From: Lachnospiraceae bacterium
GTDB taxonomy: Bacteria; Bacillota; Clostridia; Lachnospirales; Lachnospiraceae
Direction of reading: 5' to 3'
Length of the DNA: 64,000 bases
NCBI GenBank assembly: GCA_024691305.1
Contig: JAILNS010000031.1
Location: forward strand, 128,657-192,656
Positions 44,156 to 52,759 of this stretch are shown one piece after another (position 1 is the first letter of the stretch; each line of letters begins with the position of its first letter). Below the pieces are notes generated by a model. The model saw only the letters and a list, made by a program, of their open reading frames with translations. It searched no databases and was not told the origin of the DNA. The position numbers were made by a program, and so were the translations under genes.

Positions 44156-45816
44156 GTAAAAGAAGGATCGTATCGACAATAATGGTCTGTATTTTGATCA
44201 TCGGGACAGTAAACGGTTGCAGTCAGGAACTTGGTAATATAGGTTCAGTAAATAATGAAGCGGATATCGATGGCCTTGCGGATACAGCGATCGTAGATGA
44301 GGCCATCGAGCATGCTGCAGCTGTTGAGGATTCAACAGGATATGTATATACAGGGGAAGCACCGATCACGAAAGACGGTGGAAGCATAAGTATACTTGCA
44401 CAGACATCCAACTATGCAAATGTTGATATCACAAAAGCGCCGATAGTACTAAAGGTTTTTGAAGAAGCAGGTGTAGAACCCAACTGGCAGCTTATCGAAT
44501 ACAATGATTATGCCGACAAGGCAACGCCTATTATCAGCTCCGGTGAAACCGATGCAGACATTATCAAAATACCCGATTCGGATCCAAATCAGGTATATAT
44601 AAAATCAGGGCTTTTTGTGCCGCTTGATGAGTTTTTTGATTATATGCCGAACTATACCGCTTGGCTTTTTGAAAACCCGATAGAAAAGGCCGAGCTTACG
44701 GCAGAAGACGGACATATATATTATGTTCCGGGATTAAATGTTGCAAACGATTATCAGCCTTGTCTTATGTATAACAATGTATGGCTTGAAAAGGCAGGCA
44801 TTGAAGCACCCAAAGATCTTGACAGTTTTGTTGAAATGCTTAAGTATTTCAGAGACAATGATATGAACGGCAACGGCGATCCGGACGACGAGATCCCGAT
44901 GAGTATCATGGGAGAGTTTCTTCCGTATATGTTCGGACCGGCATTTGGGCTTGATCTGGTAAGCGGCTTTATGGCCGATGAAAGCGGTAAAGTGACATAC
45001 ACTTATGCGGATTCCGAAAACTACAGGAAATACCTTGAGTTTTTAAACGGTCTGTATGAAGAAGGTCTTCTTGAAGAAAATGTTATGAGCTTGGACCGTG
45101 ATACCGTTATAGACCGCATATCCAAGGATCTTACCGGAGTTGCATTTGATTACAGCTGGGCTATGTCGATGATGTATTCAAACGTTCTTCCGTATTATGA
45201 CGGAACCGAAGAAAAGGCATTTGTCGGTGTAGCACCTTTGTCGGGAGAGCACGAAGGTTTTTATGTCGGACGTAATTCTCTATCGGGAATGTTCGGGGTA
45301 AGCACCAAGTCATCGCAGATAGAACTTGCGGTCAAGTTTCTGGACTTTGCAATGTCTCCGCACTGTCAGGACTATTACCAGTGGGGCATTGAAGGTGAAA
45401 GTTACACGGTAAATGAAGACGGCAGCAGGTCATATACGGAACAGGGAAATGATAATGACTGGCTGCAGCAGTTTGGTATAAATCCGGCATTTGTTTTTCC
45501 TGCAGCACAGTCGGTGGAGGCTACGGATATCCTGGTCGCTCCATGGCATGCAAAGATAAACGCGGATCTTCGTAAGTATATAAGGCATCCATGGCCTGAA
45601 ATTTATGCTACGAGTGAAGAGAGTGATACGGTAAATCTGTATATGCCCGATATCCAGGCTGAAGTTACCGAATGTCACAACGCTTTCATAACAGGAAGCA
45701 TGGATATAGATACCGAATTTGATGCTTATATTGCCAAACTTGACAAGCTGAATCTTAATGAAGTTACCGAAGTTAAACAGTCACAATATAACAGGTATCT
45801 GAAGGCGCTCGAATAG
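44152..45816 (+). CDS. Extracellular solute-binding lipoprotein (family 1)
   Basis: This is a 554-residue lipoprotein: hydrophobic signal with Cys23 (GTVNGCSQEL), then a large type of family 1 sugar-binding protein. Visible features are SISILAQTSNYANVDI, VEPNWQLIEYNDYADKATPIISSGETDADIIKI, a calcium-like loop NDMNGNGDPDDEIP near residue 240, and a C-terminal region VKFLDFAMSPHCQDYYQWGIEGESY. Close relatives usually accompany two permeases, and none is encoded in this window. Its 4-base overlap with the sensor kinase suggests it serves as ligand receptor for signalling rather than transport, or shares distant permeases. Ligand probably an oligosaccharide (inference). Confidence 0.88.
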   Translation: MSKRRIVSTIMVCILIIGTVNGCSQELGNIGSVNNEADIDGLADTAIVDEAIEHAAAVEDSTGYVYTGEAPITKDGGSISILAQTSNYANVDITKAPIVLKVFEEAGVEPNWQLIEYNDYADKATPIISSGETDADIIKIPDSDPNQVYIKSGLFVPLDEFFDYMPNYTAWLFENPIEKAELTAEDGHIYYVPGLNVANDYQPCLMYNNVWLEKAGIEAPKDLDSFVEMLKYFRDNDMNGNGDPDDEIPMSIMGEFLPYMFGPAFGLDLVSGFMADESGKVTYTYADSENYRKYLEFLNGLYEEGLLEENVMSLDRDTVIDRISKDLTGVAFDYSWAMSMMYSNVLPYYDGTEEKAFVGVAPLSGEHEGFYVGRNSLSGMFGVSTKSSQIELAVKFLDFAMSPHCQDYYQWGIEGESYTVNEDGSRSYTEQGNDNDWLQQFGINPAFVFPAAQSVEATDILVAPWHAKINADLRKYIRHPWPEIYATSEESDTVNLYMPDIQAEVTECHNAFITGSMDIDTEFDAYIAKLDKLNLNEVTEVKQSQYNRYLKALE

Positions 45817-45848
45817 AATAAGAGGGCCAGTACCCGGAGGGGGAGTAT

Positions 45849-46488
45849 ATGAGACTTGGTATTTCATCATCGCTTGCCCATACATCACCGGAAGAATGGG
45901 CACAAAAACAGGTTGAACTTGGTTGCAGATCTGGTCGGAGCAAGATGTGCTGTCAATGTTTCGGGTTCGACCGGACCAAGATGGGACGGTCATTATAAAG
46001 AGAATTTTTCAAAAGAGACCAGAAAAAATATCATTGAAACCGTACAAACTATCATAGACCGGGCAGATGTGAAAAATACATATTTTACACTGGAACCTAT
46101 GCCGTGGATGGTTCCCACAGGTCCGGAAGATTATCTTAGGCTGATCGATGAGGTCGGACGTGAGCGCTTTGCCGTACATATGGATATGATCAATATGATA
46201 AATTCCGCCGAAAGGTATTTTAATACCGAGGAATTTATAGATAAATGTGTTAAACTTCTGGGTGGAAAGATAAAGAGCTGTCATATCAAGGATGTTCATC
46301 TGGCTGAAGAGTTTACATTAAGACTGGAGGAATGTGCACCGGGATGCGGAGAGTTTCCGGTTAAATACTATGCCGAAGCCATGAGCAGGCTGGATGACGA
46401 CATGCCGATCATACTGGAACATCTGAATGCCGATGAAGAATATATCAGGTATTTTGGGGTTTTAAAGGGGATAATAAATGGAATATAA
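45849..46488 (+). pseudogene. Sugar-phosphate isomerase/epimerase, broken by an out-of-frame internal deletion
   Basis: From ATG 45849, after a strong GGAGGGGGAG ribosome site, the frame reads MRLGISSSLAHTSPEEWAQK and on to Gly25-Cys26, a normal family start. It then runs into unrelated codons and stops at 45996-45998. From about 45919 the +1 frame carries the rest of the protein: LVADLVGARCAVNVSGSTGP, RWDGHYKENFSKET, LEPMPWMVPTGPEDYLRLI, VHMDMINMINSAERYF, CHIKDVHL, and an end at 46488. The segment normally lying between (roughly 60 residues, from memory of the family) is missing. A deletion with change of frame therefore joined the two at about 45921-45928. The TIM-barrel product would be non-functional. 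An assembly error is the alternative. The intact protein would act in sugar catabolism next to the binding protein. Confidence 0.82.
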
Positions 46489-47383
46489 AAGAATCTCTGA
46501 TGCCAATATCATAACCGAGAAATACATGGACTCGATACTGATAGAAGAACGACTCATAGATTCCGTGGTAGCGGATACCGCTATAGAATTTTTCGGAAAA
46601 AAGTATGACAGTCCCGTGATGACTCCTGCTTTTTCACATCTTGCAAATTATAACGGCAGGGAATTAAACGGACTTGAGGAATATTCCCTGGCAGCCAAAG
46701 AGTTAAACATACTTAATTTCGTTGGGATGATGGAAAATGAAGGTTTTAAGAAGATCGCAGATACAGGCGCCGATACCGTGCGTATAATCAAGCCTTACGC
46801 AGACAACGGTAAGGTCAGGGATCAGATGCAGTTCGCCAAAGAGGTCGGAGCTGCAGGTATCGGTATGGATATAGACCATATCTTTGGCGGTGAAGGCTAT
46901 GATGTGGTCGTGGGTGAAAAGATGGGACCACAAACAGCAGATATGCTGGCATCTTATGTGGAAGATTACGGTCTTCCCTTTACGGTCAAAGGTGTGCTAA
47001 GTGTATCCGATGCCGTTAAATGCGCAAAGATCGGAGCAAAGGCAATAATCGTATCCCATCACCATGGCAGACTCCCCTATGCTGTGCCTCCCATGATGGT
47101 GCTTCCTAAGATAAAAGAAGCATTAAAGGGCACTGATGTAAAGATCATAGTGGATTGCGGGATAGCTACCGGAGCGGATGTTTTTAAGGCGTTGGCACTC
47201 GGTGCAGATGCTGCGGCGGTAGGCCGTTCCATGATGCCTTCTCTTGAGGAAGGAGGAGTACGTGGCGTGTGTGATTTCGTGACACGTGTAAATAACGACC
47301 TTCGCTTCATCATGAGCAGTACCGGATTTAACAGTATTTCATCAATTGATGATTCTGTTTTATATAACGGACCTTTACCGTGA
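46478..47383 (+). CDS. FMN-dependent alpha-hydroxy-acid dehydrogenase/oxidase family protein
   Basis: This 301-residue TIM-barrel flavoprotein is of the L-lactate dehydrogenase/glycolate oxidase family. The barrel elements include DSPVMTPAFSHLAN, LPFTVKGVLSVSDAVKCAKIGAKAIIVSHHHGR with the active-site HGR at about residues 191-193, KIIVDCGIATGADVFKALALGADAAAVGR and the phosphate-binding GR at its end. It is shorter than typical family members (350-380), mainly at the N-terminus, as is common in clostridial copies. Its start overlaps the broken epimerase gene by 11 bases, so the two formed one catabolic operon. The terminator overlaps its stop codon. Substrate unknown. Confidence 0.85.
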   Translation: MEYKRISDANIITEKYMDSILIEERLIDSVVADTAIEFFGKKYDSPVMTPAFSHLANYNGRELNGLEEYSLAAKELNILNFVGMMENEGFKKIADTGADTVRIIKPYADNGKVRDQMQFAKEVGAAGIGMDIDHIFGGEGYDVVVGEKMGPQTADMLASYVEDYGLPFTVKGVLSVSDAVKCAKIGAKAIIVSHHHGRLPYAVPPMMVLPKIKEALKGTDVKIIVDCGIATGADVFKALALGADAAAVGRSMMPSLEEGGVRGVCDFVTRVNNDLRFIMSSTGFNSISSIDDSVLYNGPLP

Positions 47384-47404
47384 AAACGGTAAAAGTCCTT
47401 TTTT
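47369..47404 (+). terminator. Terminator overlapping the dehydrogenase stop codon
   Basis: GGACCTTTACCGT (47369-47381) pairs with ACGGTAAAAGTCC (47386-47398) with small mismatches, followed by six T. The TGA stop (47381-47383) lies in the loop. Confidence 0.85.
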
Positions 47405-47432
47405 ATGTATGAGAGTATGAGAGGAAAAAATT

Positions 47433-49199
47433 ATGGAAATCAGTAATCTGTTTACGCTTATCGGGGGCGTGGCTCTGTTCCTTTTTGGAATGTCGGTCAT
47501 GGGAAGTTCGCTTAAAAAAGTCGCGGGCAGCAAGATGGAGATGATCCTGTACAAGATGTCGGGAAATACGCTCAAAGGCGTGCTGCTCGGAACCGGAGTG
47601 ACTGCAGTTATACAGTCGTCATCAGCAACTTCCGTCATGGTAGTAGGCTTCGTTAACTCCGGTATGATGAAGGTTAAACAGGCAATCGGAGTTATACTCG
47701 GGGCAATACTTGGCACCAGTATAACGGGCTGGATACTGTGTCTTAACAGCCTTGGCGGTACGGGAGCAAGTATAGCCGGCTATTTCAATACTGAAATACT
47801 CACAGGCATTGTTGCTCTTTTCGGTATCATTTTTTACATGTTCTGCAAAAAGGCGGTATATAAGAACGTGGGCGGGATCATGCTCGGATTTGCGGTACTT
47901 ATGTATGGTATGAGTATGATGTCCGGGGCAATAGAACCCTTAAGAGAAGACCCGTTTTTTGTAAATCTTCTGACCAAGTTCACGAATCCCTTCTTAGGTG
48001 TACTTGCAGGTATGATAGTTACCGCAGTGATCCAGAGTGCGAGTGCTTCGGTCGGTATTTTGCAGGCCCTGGCCGTTACCGGAGCGATCCATTTTGATGT
48101 TGCTTTTCCAATCCTCATGGGTATAGGAATCGGTGCTTCGGTACCTGTTATGCTAAGCGCCCTCGGTGCTGATACAAACGGTGAGAGAACCGCTTTTGTC
48201 TATCTGATCATAGATGTCCTGGGAGCAGTGATCTGCGGAACAATTTTCTATGTCTTAAATGCCATATTCCATTTTGGATTTATGGATATGAAGATGACGA
48301 TGATCACGATCGCTCTCACCAATACTTTATACAGACTGGCTACAGTCATACTTCTGTCTCCGGCTATCGGTGTACTTGAAAAGATCGTATGCATCATGTT
48401 TCCCGAAAGCGAGGAAGCAGCAGCCGAGCAGGCCGATATGGACAGACTTGAGACCAGATTCCTTACGCACCCCGCACTTGCACTTACCCAGAGTAAGACA
48501 GTTATAGATTCCATGGCTGCTCAGGCACTTGACAGTATAGAGTGCGCAGTATCTGTCAGACAGGAATATGACAAGAAGACGGTCAAGAGGGTGTATGAAC
48601 TTGAAAATGTCGTAGACCGGTATGAGGATAAGCTCGGAAATTATCTGCTCAAGATATCGCAGAGCCATTTGAACAAGGAACAGTCCAAGGAAGTCAGCAA
48701 ATACTTAAGGGTACTGTCGGATTTTGAGAGAATGTCGGATCATGCCAGAAATATAGGCAGGGCAACAGATGAGATAGAAGAGAAAAAGGTGAGTTTTTCG
48801 GAGCCTGCGGAGCAGGAGCTTGCCATACTCGAAAGTGCGATATCCGAACTCAGCGGAATTACGATCAATGCTTTTGTAGAGGGGGATACCAAAGAAGCCG
48901 TCAAGATAGATCCGCTTGTGGATGTTGTAAATGATCTGTGTGATGAGATCAAGTCCAACCATATCGAAAGAGTGGGAAGAGGCGAATGTACACTTCAAAA
49001 CGGGTTCATATTAAACGATCTGCTCACGGATTATGAGAGGATCGCAGATCATTGCAGTAATGTTGCGGTCGATCTGCTTGAGTCAGAGCAGGATACATTT
49101 GGTTTTGCATCTCATGAATACCGCAAAAATGAAGATTATAAACAAAACGATACTTATGATAAACTATTCAATGATTACAAACAGCAATACGTGCTTTGA
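47433..49199 (+). CDS. Na/Pi cotransporter family protein with PhoU-like domain
   Basis: This 588-residue protein has two inverted repeats, each with the family QSSS-type motif: GTGVTAVIQSSSATSVMVVGF (about residue 50; one residue shortened in quoting) and IVTAVIQSASASVGILQALA (about 192). About eight to nine membrane helices lie within residues 1-330. A cytoplasmic PhoU-like helical domain spans about 350-560 (LRVLSDFERMSDHARNIGR, LLTDYERIADHCSNVAV). Relatives import phosphate with Na+ or, in bacteria, export it; direction is not predictable. The next gene starts 17 bases later, perhaps in the same transcript. Confidence 0.92.
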   Translation: MEISNLFTLIGGVALFLFGMSVMGSSLKKVAGSKMEMILYKMSGNTLKGVLLGTGVTAVIQSSSATSVMVVGFVNSGMMKVKQAIGVILGAILGTSITGWILCLNSLGGTGASIAGYFNTEILTGIVALFGIIFYMFCKKAVYKNVGGIMLGFAVLMYGMSMMSGAIEPLREDPFFVNLLTKFTNPFLGVLAGMIVTAVIQSASASVGILQALAVTGAIHFDVAFPILMGIGIGASVPVMLSALGADTNGERTAFVYLIIDVLGAVICGTIFYVLNAIFHFGFMDMKMTMITIALTNTLYRLATVILLSPAIGVLEKIVCIMFPESEEAAAEQADMDRLETRFLTHPALALTQSKTVIDSMAAQALDSIECAVSVRQEYDKKTVKRVYELENVVDRYEDKLGNYLLKISQSHLNKEQSKEVSKYLRVLSDFERMSDHARNIGRATDEIEEKKVSFSEPAEQELAILESAISELSGITINAFVEGDTKEAVKIDPLVDVVNDLCDEIKSNHIERVGRGECTLQNGFILNDLLTDYERIADHCSNVAVDLLESEQDTFGFASHEYRKNEDYKQNDTYDKLFNDYKQQYVL

Positions 49200-49216
49200 G
49201 TAAGGAAGAACATTAC

Positions 49217-49954
49217 ATGAAAAAATTTGCAAAAATACTTATCATAATTTTAGCGGTACTCGGGGTGTTATTCCTTGTGCTTATGTTTTTACCGGATGAT
49301 GATGACTCCGCAGAAGTAAATGGGCAGGCAAGTGAAGAGACTCAGGCAGATGGTGAAGCATCGGCGGTTTTTGAAATCCCTGAATCGCAGGGGCAGGGAA
49401 TCGCCATTGCAGGAGGTTCAGAGTCGGAGGGTACCGGTTCTGAGAATACCGCAGATCCCGCTGACACCCCCGCAACAGGAAGTAACGGTGCGGCAGTAAC
49501 GGTAAGCATTCCGGATTCGGAATTATCGGAGGGCACCATCAGTTTTAAGACTACTACACTGGATGGAAGCAGCCTGGATGAAAGTATATTTTCGGACTAT
49601 GACATCACCGTGGTTCATGTATGGGGAACGTTTTGCGGTCCCTGTATAGCGGAGATGGGAGATTATGCGGCATTTTATAAGGAGATCCCATCCAATGTGA
49701 ACCTTATAGGTGTGGTCTGCGATGTCTATGACGGACTTGATAATAATGTTGATTCCGCATATGACATCCTAAACAGTGCGGGAGCCGGTTTTACCAATCT
49801 TCGTACGAGTGACAGCATATATAATGTGACAGCATCGTTTCAATATGTGCCTTCTTCGTTTTTTGTTGACAGTAATGGGCATGTGATCGGGGAAATGCTT
49901 GACGGAGCCAGTTTCGAAGATACCATTACCAGATTGAACTCTTACCTGGAATAG
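49217..49954 (+). CDS. Membrane-anchored TlpA/ResA-like thioredoxin
   Basis: This 245-residue protein starts at 49217 after AAGGAAG; a TTG at 49196 is less likely. One N-terminal membrane helix (about 5-25) is followed by an acidic Ser/Gly-rich linker (27-105) and a thioredoxin-fold domain outside the cell (about 107-245). The redox pair is Cys140-Cys143 in WGTFCGPCIAEM, with the cis-Pro loop YVPSSFFVD near residue 216. ResA/TlpA proteins reduce or shuffle disulfides of exported proteins. The anchor FLVLMFLPDDDD and the nearby GQGIA motif closely match those of the clostripain-like protein three genes on. It begins a four-gene set with the CXXC microprotein, 4Fe-4S protein and protease. Confidence 0.88.
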   Translation: MKKFAKILIIILAVLGVLFLVLMFLPDDDDSAEVNGQASEETQADGEASAVFEIPESQGQGIAIAGGSESEGTGSENTADPADTPATGSNGAAVTVSIPDSELSEGTISFKTTTLDGSSLDESIFSDYDITVVHVWGTFCGPCIAEMGDYAAFYKEIPSNVNLIGVVCDVYDGLDNNVDSAYDILNSAGAGFTNLRTSDSIYNVTASFQYVPSSFFVDSNGHVIGEMLDGASFEDTITRLNSYLE

Positions 49955-49991
49955 TTAAGGATTTCCAAGGTGACGGAGGAGGAATTTCATT

Positions 49992-50141
49992 TTGAATTAC
50001 TATAAAAAGACTACGTTGATCAGAAATATTATCTTGTTCGTATCCTTAGCAATGATCGCTGCAGGCATACTTACCGGCGGCCCTTTTGATGTAAAAAGCA
50101 AGGCTGTCATGATATGCCTTGAGTGTATGGGTATCGGATGA
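49992..50141 (+). CDS. CXXC membrane microprotein (CD1871A type)
   Basis: This 49-residue protein starts at TTG 49992, preceded by GACGGAGGAGG (49972-49982). The sequence has an N-terminal KNYYKK-like basic start (NYYKKTTLIRN), one membrane helix (about 10-29) and the C-terminal CLECMGIG with a CXXC pair. This matches the small CD1871A-type CXXC proteins that sit beside TlpA-like and NapH-like genes in clostridia. Its stop overlaps the next start (ATGA at 50138-50141), so the two are translationally coupled. It likely relays electrons or thiol redox state across the membrane between the 4Fe-4S protein and the thioredoxin (inference). Confidence 0.82.
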   Translation: MNYYKKTTLIRNIILFVSLAMIAAGILTGGPFDVKSKAVMICLECMGIG

Positions 50142-50992
50142 TGAACGGTCTGCGTGATCATTTTATTTCTTTTAAAAGACGTTATATACAACTTGTCGCT
50201 GCGGTTTTGTATAATTGTCATCTCACCGGATTTGCAAGCGGTAAGATCTACCGGGGAGAATTAAAAAGTGTTTGTGCACCGGGACTTAACTGTTATTCCT
50301 GTCCGGGAGCGGTCTTATCCTGTCCGCTCGGAAGTCTTCAGGGGGCTTTGTCCAAGTCAGCATATTCATTCCCCTTTTATATCCTTGGAACACTGATCTT
50401 ATTTGGAATATTATTCGGCCGCCTTATCTGCGGTTTTTTATGTCCGTTTGGTTTTTTGCAGGAACTTCTCCATAAGATCCCACTACCCAAGATCAAAAAG
50501 AATAAATTCACACGTATGCTGTCATATCTTAAATATGTGATACTGATCGTGTTTGTAATAATTATCCCCGTCATAAAACTTGCGCCGGGATTTTGTAAAT
50601 ACATATGTCCTGCAGGGACACTCGAAGCAGGTATACCTCTTGTTATCGCCGATGAGAAACTAAGAGGGATGATCGGTTTTCTTTTTTCCTGGAAGGTGTT
50701 CGTGCTGGCGGTATGTATTCTTATGTGTATGATATGTTACAGGGCATTTTGCAGATTCATATGTCCGCTCGGAGCACTGTATTCGCTGTTTAGTCCGGTC
50801 GCATTCTTTGGAATAGAAGTGGATAAGGATAAGTGCTCGGGATGTAATGCCTGCATCAGCTCATGTGCGATGGATGTTGTACGTGTGGGCGATCGTGAGT
50901 GCATACAATGCGGAGAATGTGTTAAGATATGTCCCGACGATGCGATACATTACAGAAGACCGGGGATTAAAAAAGATAAAGACAAGACATGA
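50138..50992 (+). CDS. 4Fe-4S membrane protein (NapH/MauN/YccM type)
   Basis: This 284-residue protein starts at ATG 50138, overlapping the microprotein stop; a GTG at 50123 is an alternative. Several membrane segments lie between about residues 65 and 215. Paired Cys motifs beside the helices read CAPGLNCYSCPGAVLSCPLG, CGFLCPFGFLQE, CKYICPAG and CRFICPLGALYS, as in NapH/RdxA-like electron carriers. At the C-terminus two 4Fe-4S ferredoxin motifs follow: CSGCNACISSC and CIQCGECVKICP. It probably carries electrons from a cytoplasmic donor to thiols outside the membrane, supplying the TlpA-like protein via the CXXC microprotein. It overlaps the protease gene by 4 bases. Confidence 0.9.
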   Translation: MMNGLRDHFISFKRRYIQLVAAVLYNCHLTGFASGKIYRGELKSVCAPGLNCYSCPGAVLSCPLGSLQGALSKSAYSFPFYILGTLILFGILFGRLICGFLCPFGFLQELLHKIPLPKIKKNKFTRMLSYLKYVILIVFVIIIPVIKLAPGFCKYICPAGTLEAGIPLVIADEKLRGMIGFLFSWKVFVLAVCILMCMICYRAFCRFICPLGALYSLFSPVAFFGIEVDKDKCSGCNACISSCAMDVVRVGDRECIQCGECVKICPDDAIHYRRPGIKKDKDKT

Positions 50993-52755
50993 TAAAGAAA
51001 ACAGGCTTTTTGAAAAAATTACTTTGGGTGATCATCGGTATCCTTGCTTTGTTTGGGGTACTTTTTATAATCGTAATGTTATGGCCCGAAGGCGAAGATG
51101 AGATATCACCCGACACAGAGGGGCAGGGAATAAGTGCAAGTGCCGTATCTGCGGAAAACTCCGATACGGAAACAGGTGTGCATACAGCAGCAAATACAGG
51201 TAACCCGCAGGGGTTTAATCCGTCTCTTACAGGACTGGGTAATGTTACGAGTACTGCTGCAGGAGATATCACGGAAGGCCGGGAGCCGGAATCACCTGTT
51301 TCATCTGCCGGATCTGCCCGATCAGGGACAGCCACGGTCATGGTATACATGAACGGATCCGATCTTGAATCCCAGGCGGGAGCGGCTTCGAGTGACATAT
51401 ATGAAATGCTTGACTCAGGTATAGGCCAAAATGTAAATGTAATAATCCAGACTATGGGTACCAGGGAATGGCAGGCTCACGGCATTTCATCAAGGACCGC
51501 TCAGACATGGAAGATATCCGACGGAGAACTTGTCCTTATAAGGGATGATCTGGGGCAGCTTGACTGTACGTCTTCAGATACGTTATCCGAGTTTGTAGAT
51601 TATTGTAAAAAAGAATATCCCGCAGACAGATATATGTTCATATTCTGGGACCACGGCGGAGGGCCGGTCTACGGTTTCGGATACGATGAATGGCAGTCGG
51701 AGGATTCTGCTCTTACGATAGCAGAGATGGCGAAAGCTTTTTCTCAAAATTCCGACGTGAATTTTGACATAATCGGAATGGACTGCTGCATAATGGCCAA
51801 TCTGGAAACCTGCTATGCGCTGTCACCGTATTGCAAGTATACTCTGCTTTCCGAAGATTTTGAGTCTGAGATAGGATGGAGCTATTCCGACTGGATGAAA
51901 CAGTTTGAAGAAACACCCACTATGTCCACACCACTTCTTGGCAAGTACATAGTAGACAGTATCATTGAATCAAATGAGACGAGCTTCTACGGCGATTCTT
52001 CCTGCGTTTCTCTTTTTAACGAATCAAGGATAAGCAATCTGTTTGATGCATGGAAGATATATGCATATCAAAACGAGAAAGTCCTTATGAGTAAGGACTA
52101 CAGTACCGAACATCATTCCAAGGGGCGTGGTGGAGCTAAGCTATTTGATATGTGGGAATCCGACAGCAGTAATGTTACTTTATCGGATTATTACATAAGT
52201 GACATGCTGGCACTGGTAGAAAGTGTTGATTCTACAAGCGATGCAGCCAAAAATCTTATCTCTGCGCTCAAGGCGAGCGTTGCTTATTACGGGCATACAT
52301 CCGACAAAAACGAACTGACGGGGCTTGCGGTTTCGCTTCCGTACGGAGATCCGTATTTTTATAAAGAATTAAAAGGTGTATACAGTGAACTTGGTTTCGA
52401 TAAGGAATACATAGACTGGCTCGGCGGATTTGCATCTTCGTCCGTACAGGGAGACCATTATGATTATGCAGGTTTTGAGAATTCATGGGGCGGTTGGGGA
52501 ACCTATGAAGAAGATTACGGATGTACGATAAGCGGCGGACAAAACAGTGACAGCTGTTACGGTGATTACAGCGACAGTTCACTTGGAGAGGACTGGACTT
52601 ATGATTATGAGGATGATCTGTGGTATACATGTATCGATAATATAATCTATATATACGATGAGGTTTCCGATGAGATGTATTGTTATGATGAATCGGACGG
52701 TTCATTCTATTATTACGATGAAAACGACGACGAGTGGTATCTTATAGAGGATTAA
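50989..52755 (+). CDS. Clostripain-like cysteine peptidase (family C11), membrane-anchored
   Basis: This 588-residue protein has an N-terminal membrane anchor (about 10-32, ending LWPEGED), a Ser/Thr/Gly-rich linker (40-112) and a C11 protease domain (about 113-480). The catalytic dyad is His222 (WDHGGG) and Cys267 (MDCCIMANLE; the family has DACLMA). C11 peptidases cleave after Arg or Lys. The last 90 residues are rich in Tyr, Asp and Gly with several short repeats of YDE/YYDEND, an acidic tail that may bind calcium or the wall. The anchor resembles that of the TlpA-like protein. The active Cys could be kept reduced by the redox proteins encoded just upstream. A hotdog thioesterase follows after 4 bases. 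Confidence 0.9.
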   Translation: MIKKTGFLKKLLWVIIGILALFGVLFIIVMLWPEGEDEISPDTEGQGISASAVSAENSDTETGVHTAANTGNPQGFNPSLTGLGNVTSTAAGDITEGREPESPVSSAGSARSGTATVMVYMNGSDLESQAGAASSDIYEMLDSGIGQNVNVIIQTMGTREWQAHGISSRTAQTWKISDGELVLIRDDLGQLDCTSSDTLSEFVDYCKKEYPADRYMFIFWDHGGGPVYGFGYDEWQSEDSALTIAEMAKAFSQNSDVNFDIIGMDCCIMANLETCYALSPYCKYTLLSEDFESEIGWSYSDWMKQFEETPTMSTPLLGKYIVDSIIESNETSFYGDSSCVSLFNESRISNLFDAWKIYAYQNEKVLMSKDYSTEHHSKGRGGAKLFDMWESDSSNVTLSDYYISDMLALVESVDSTSDAAKNLISALKASVAYYGHTSDKNELTGLAVSLPYGDPYFYKELKGVYSELGFDKEYIDWLGGFASSSVQGDHYDYAGFENSWGGWGTYEEDYGCTISGGQNSDSCYGDYSDSSLGEDWTYDYEDDLWYTCIDNIIYIYDEVSDEMYCYDESDGSFYYYDENDDEWYLIED

Positions 52756-52759
52756 GGAT

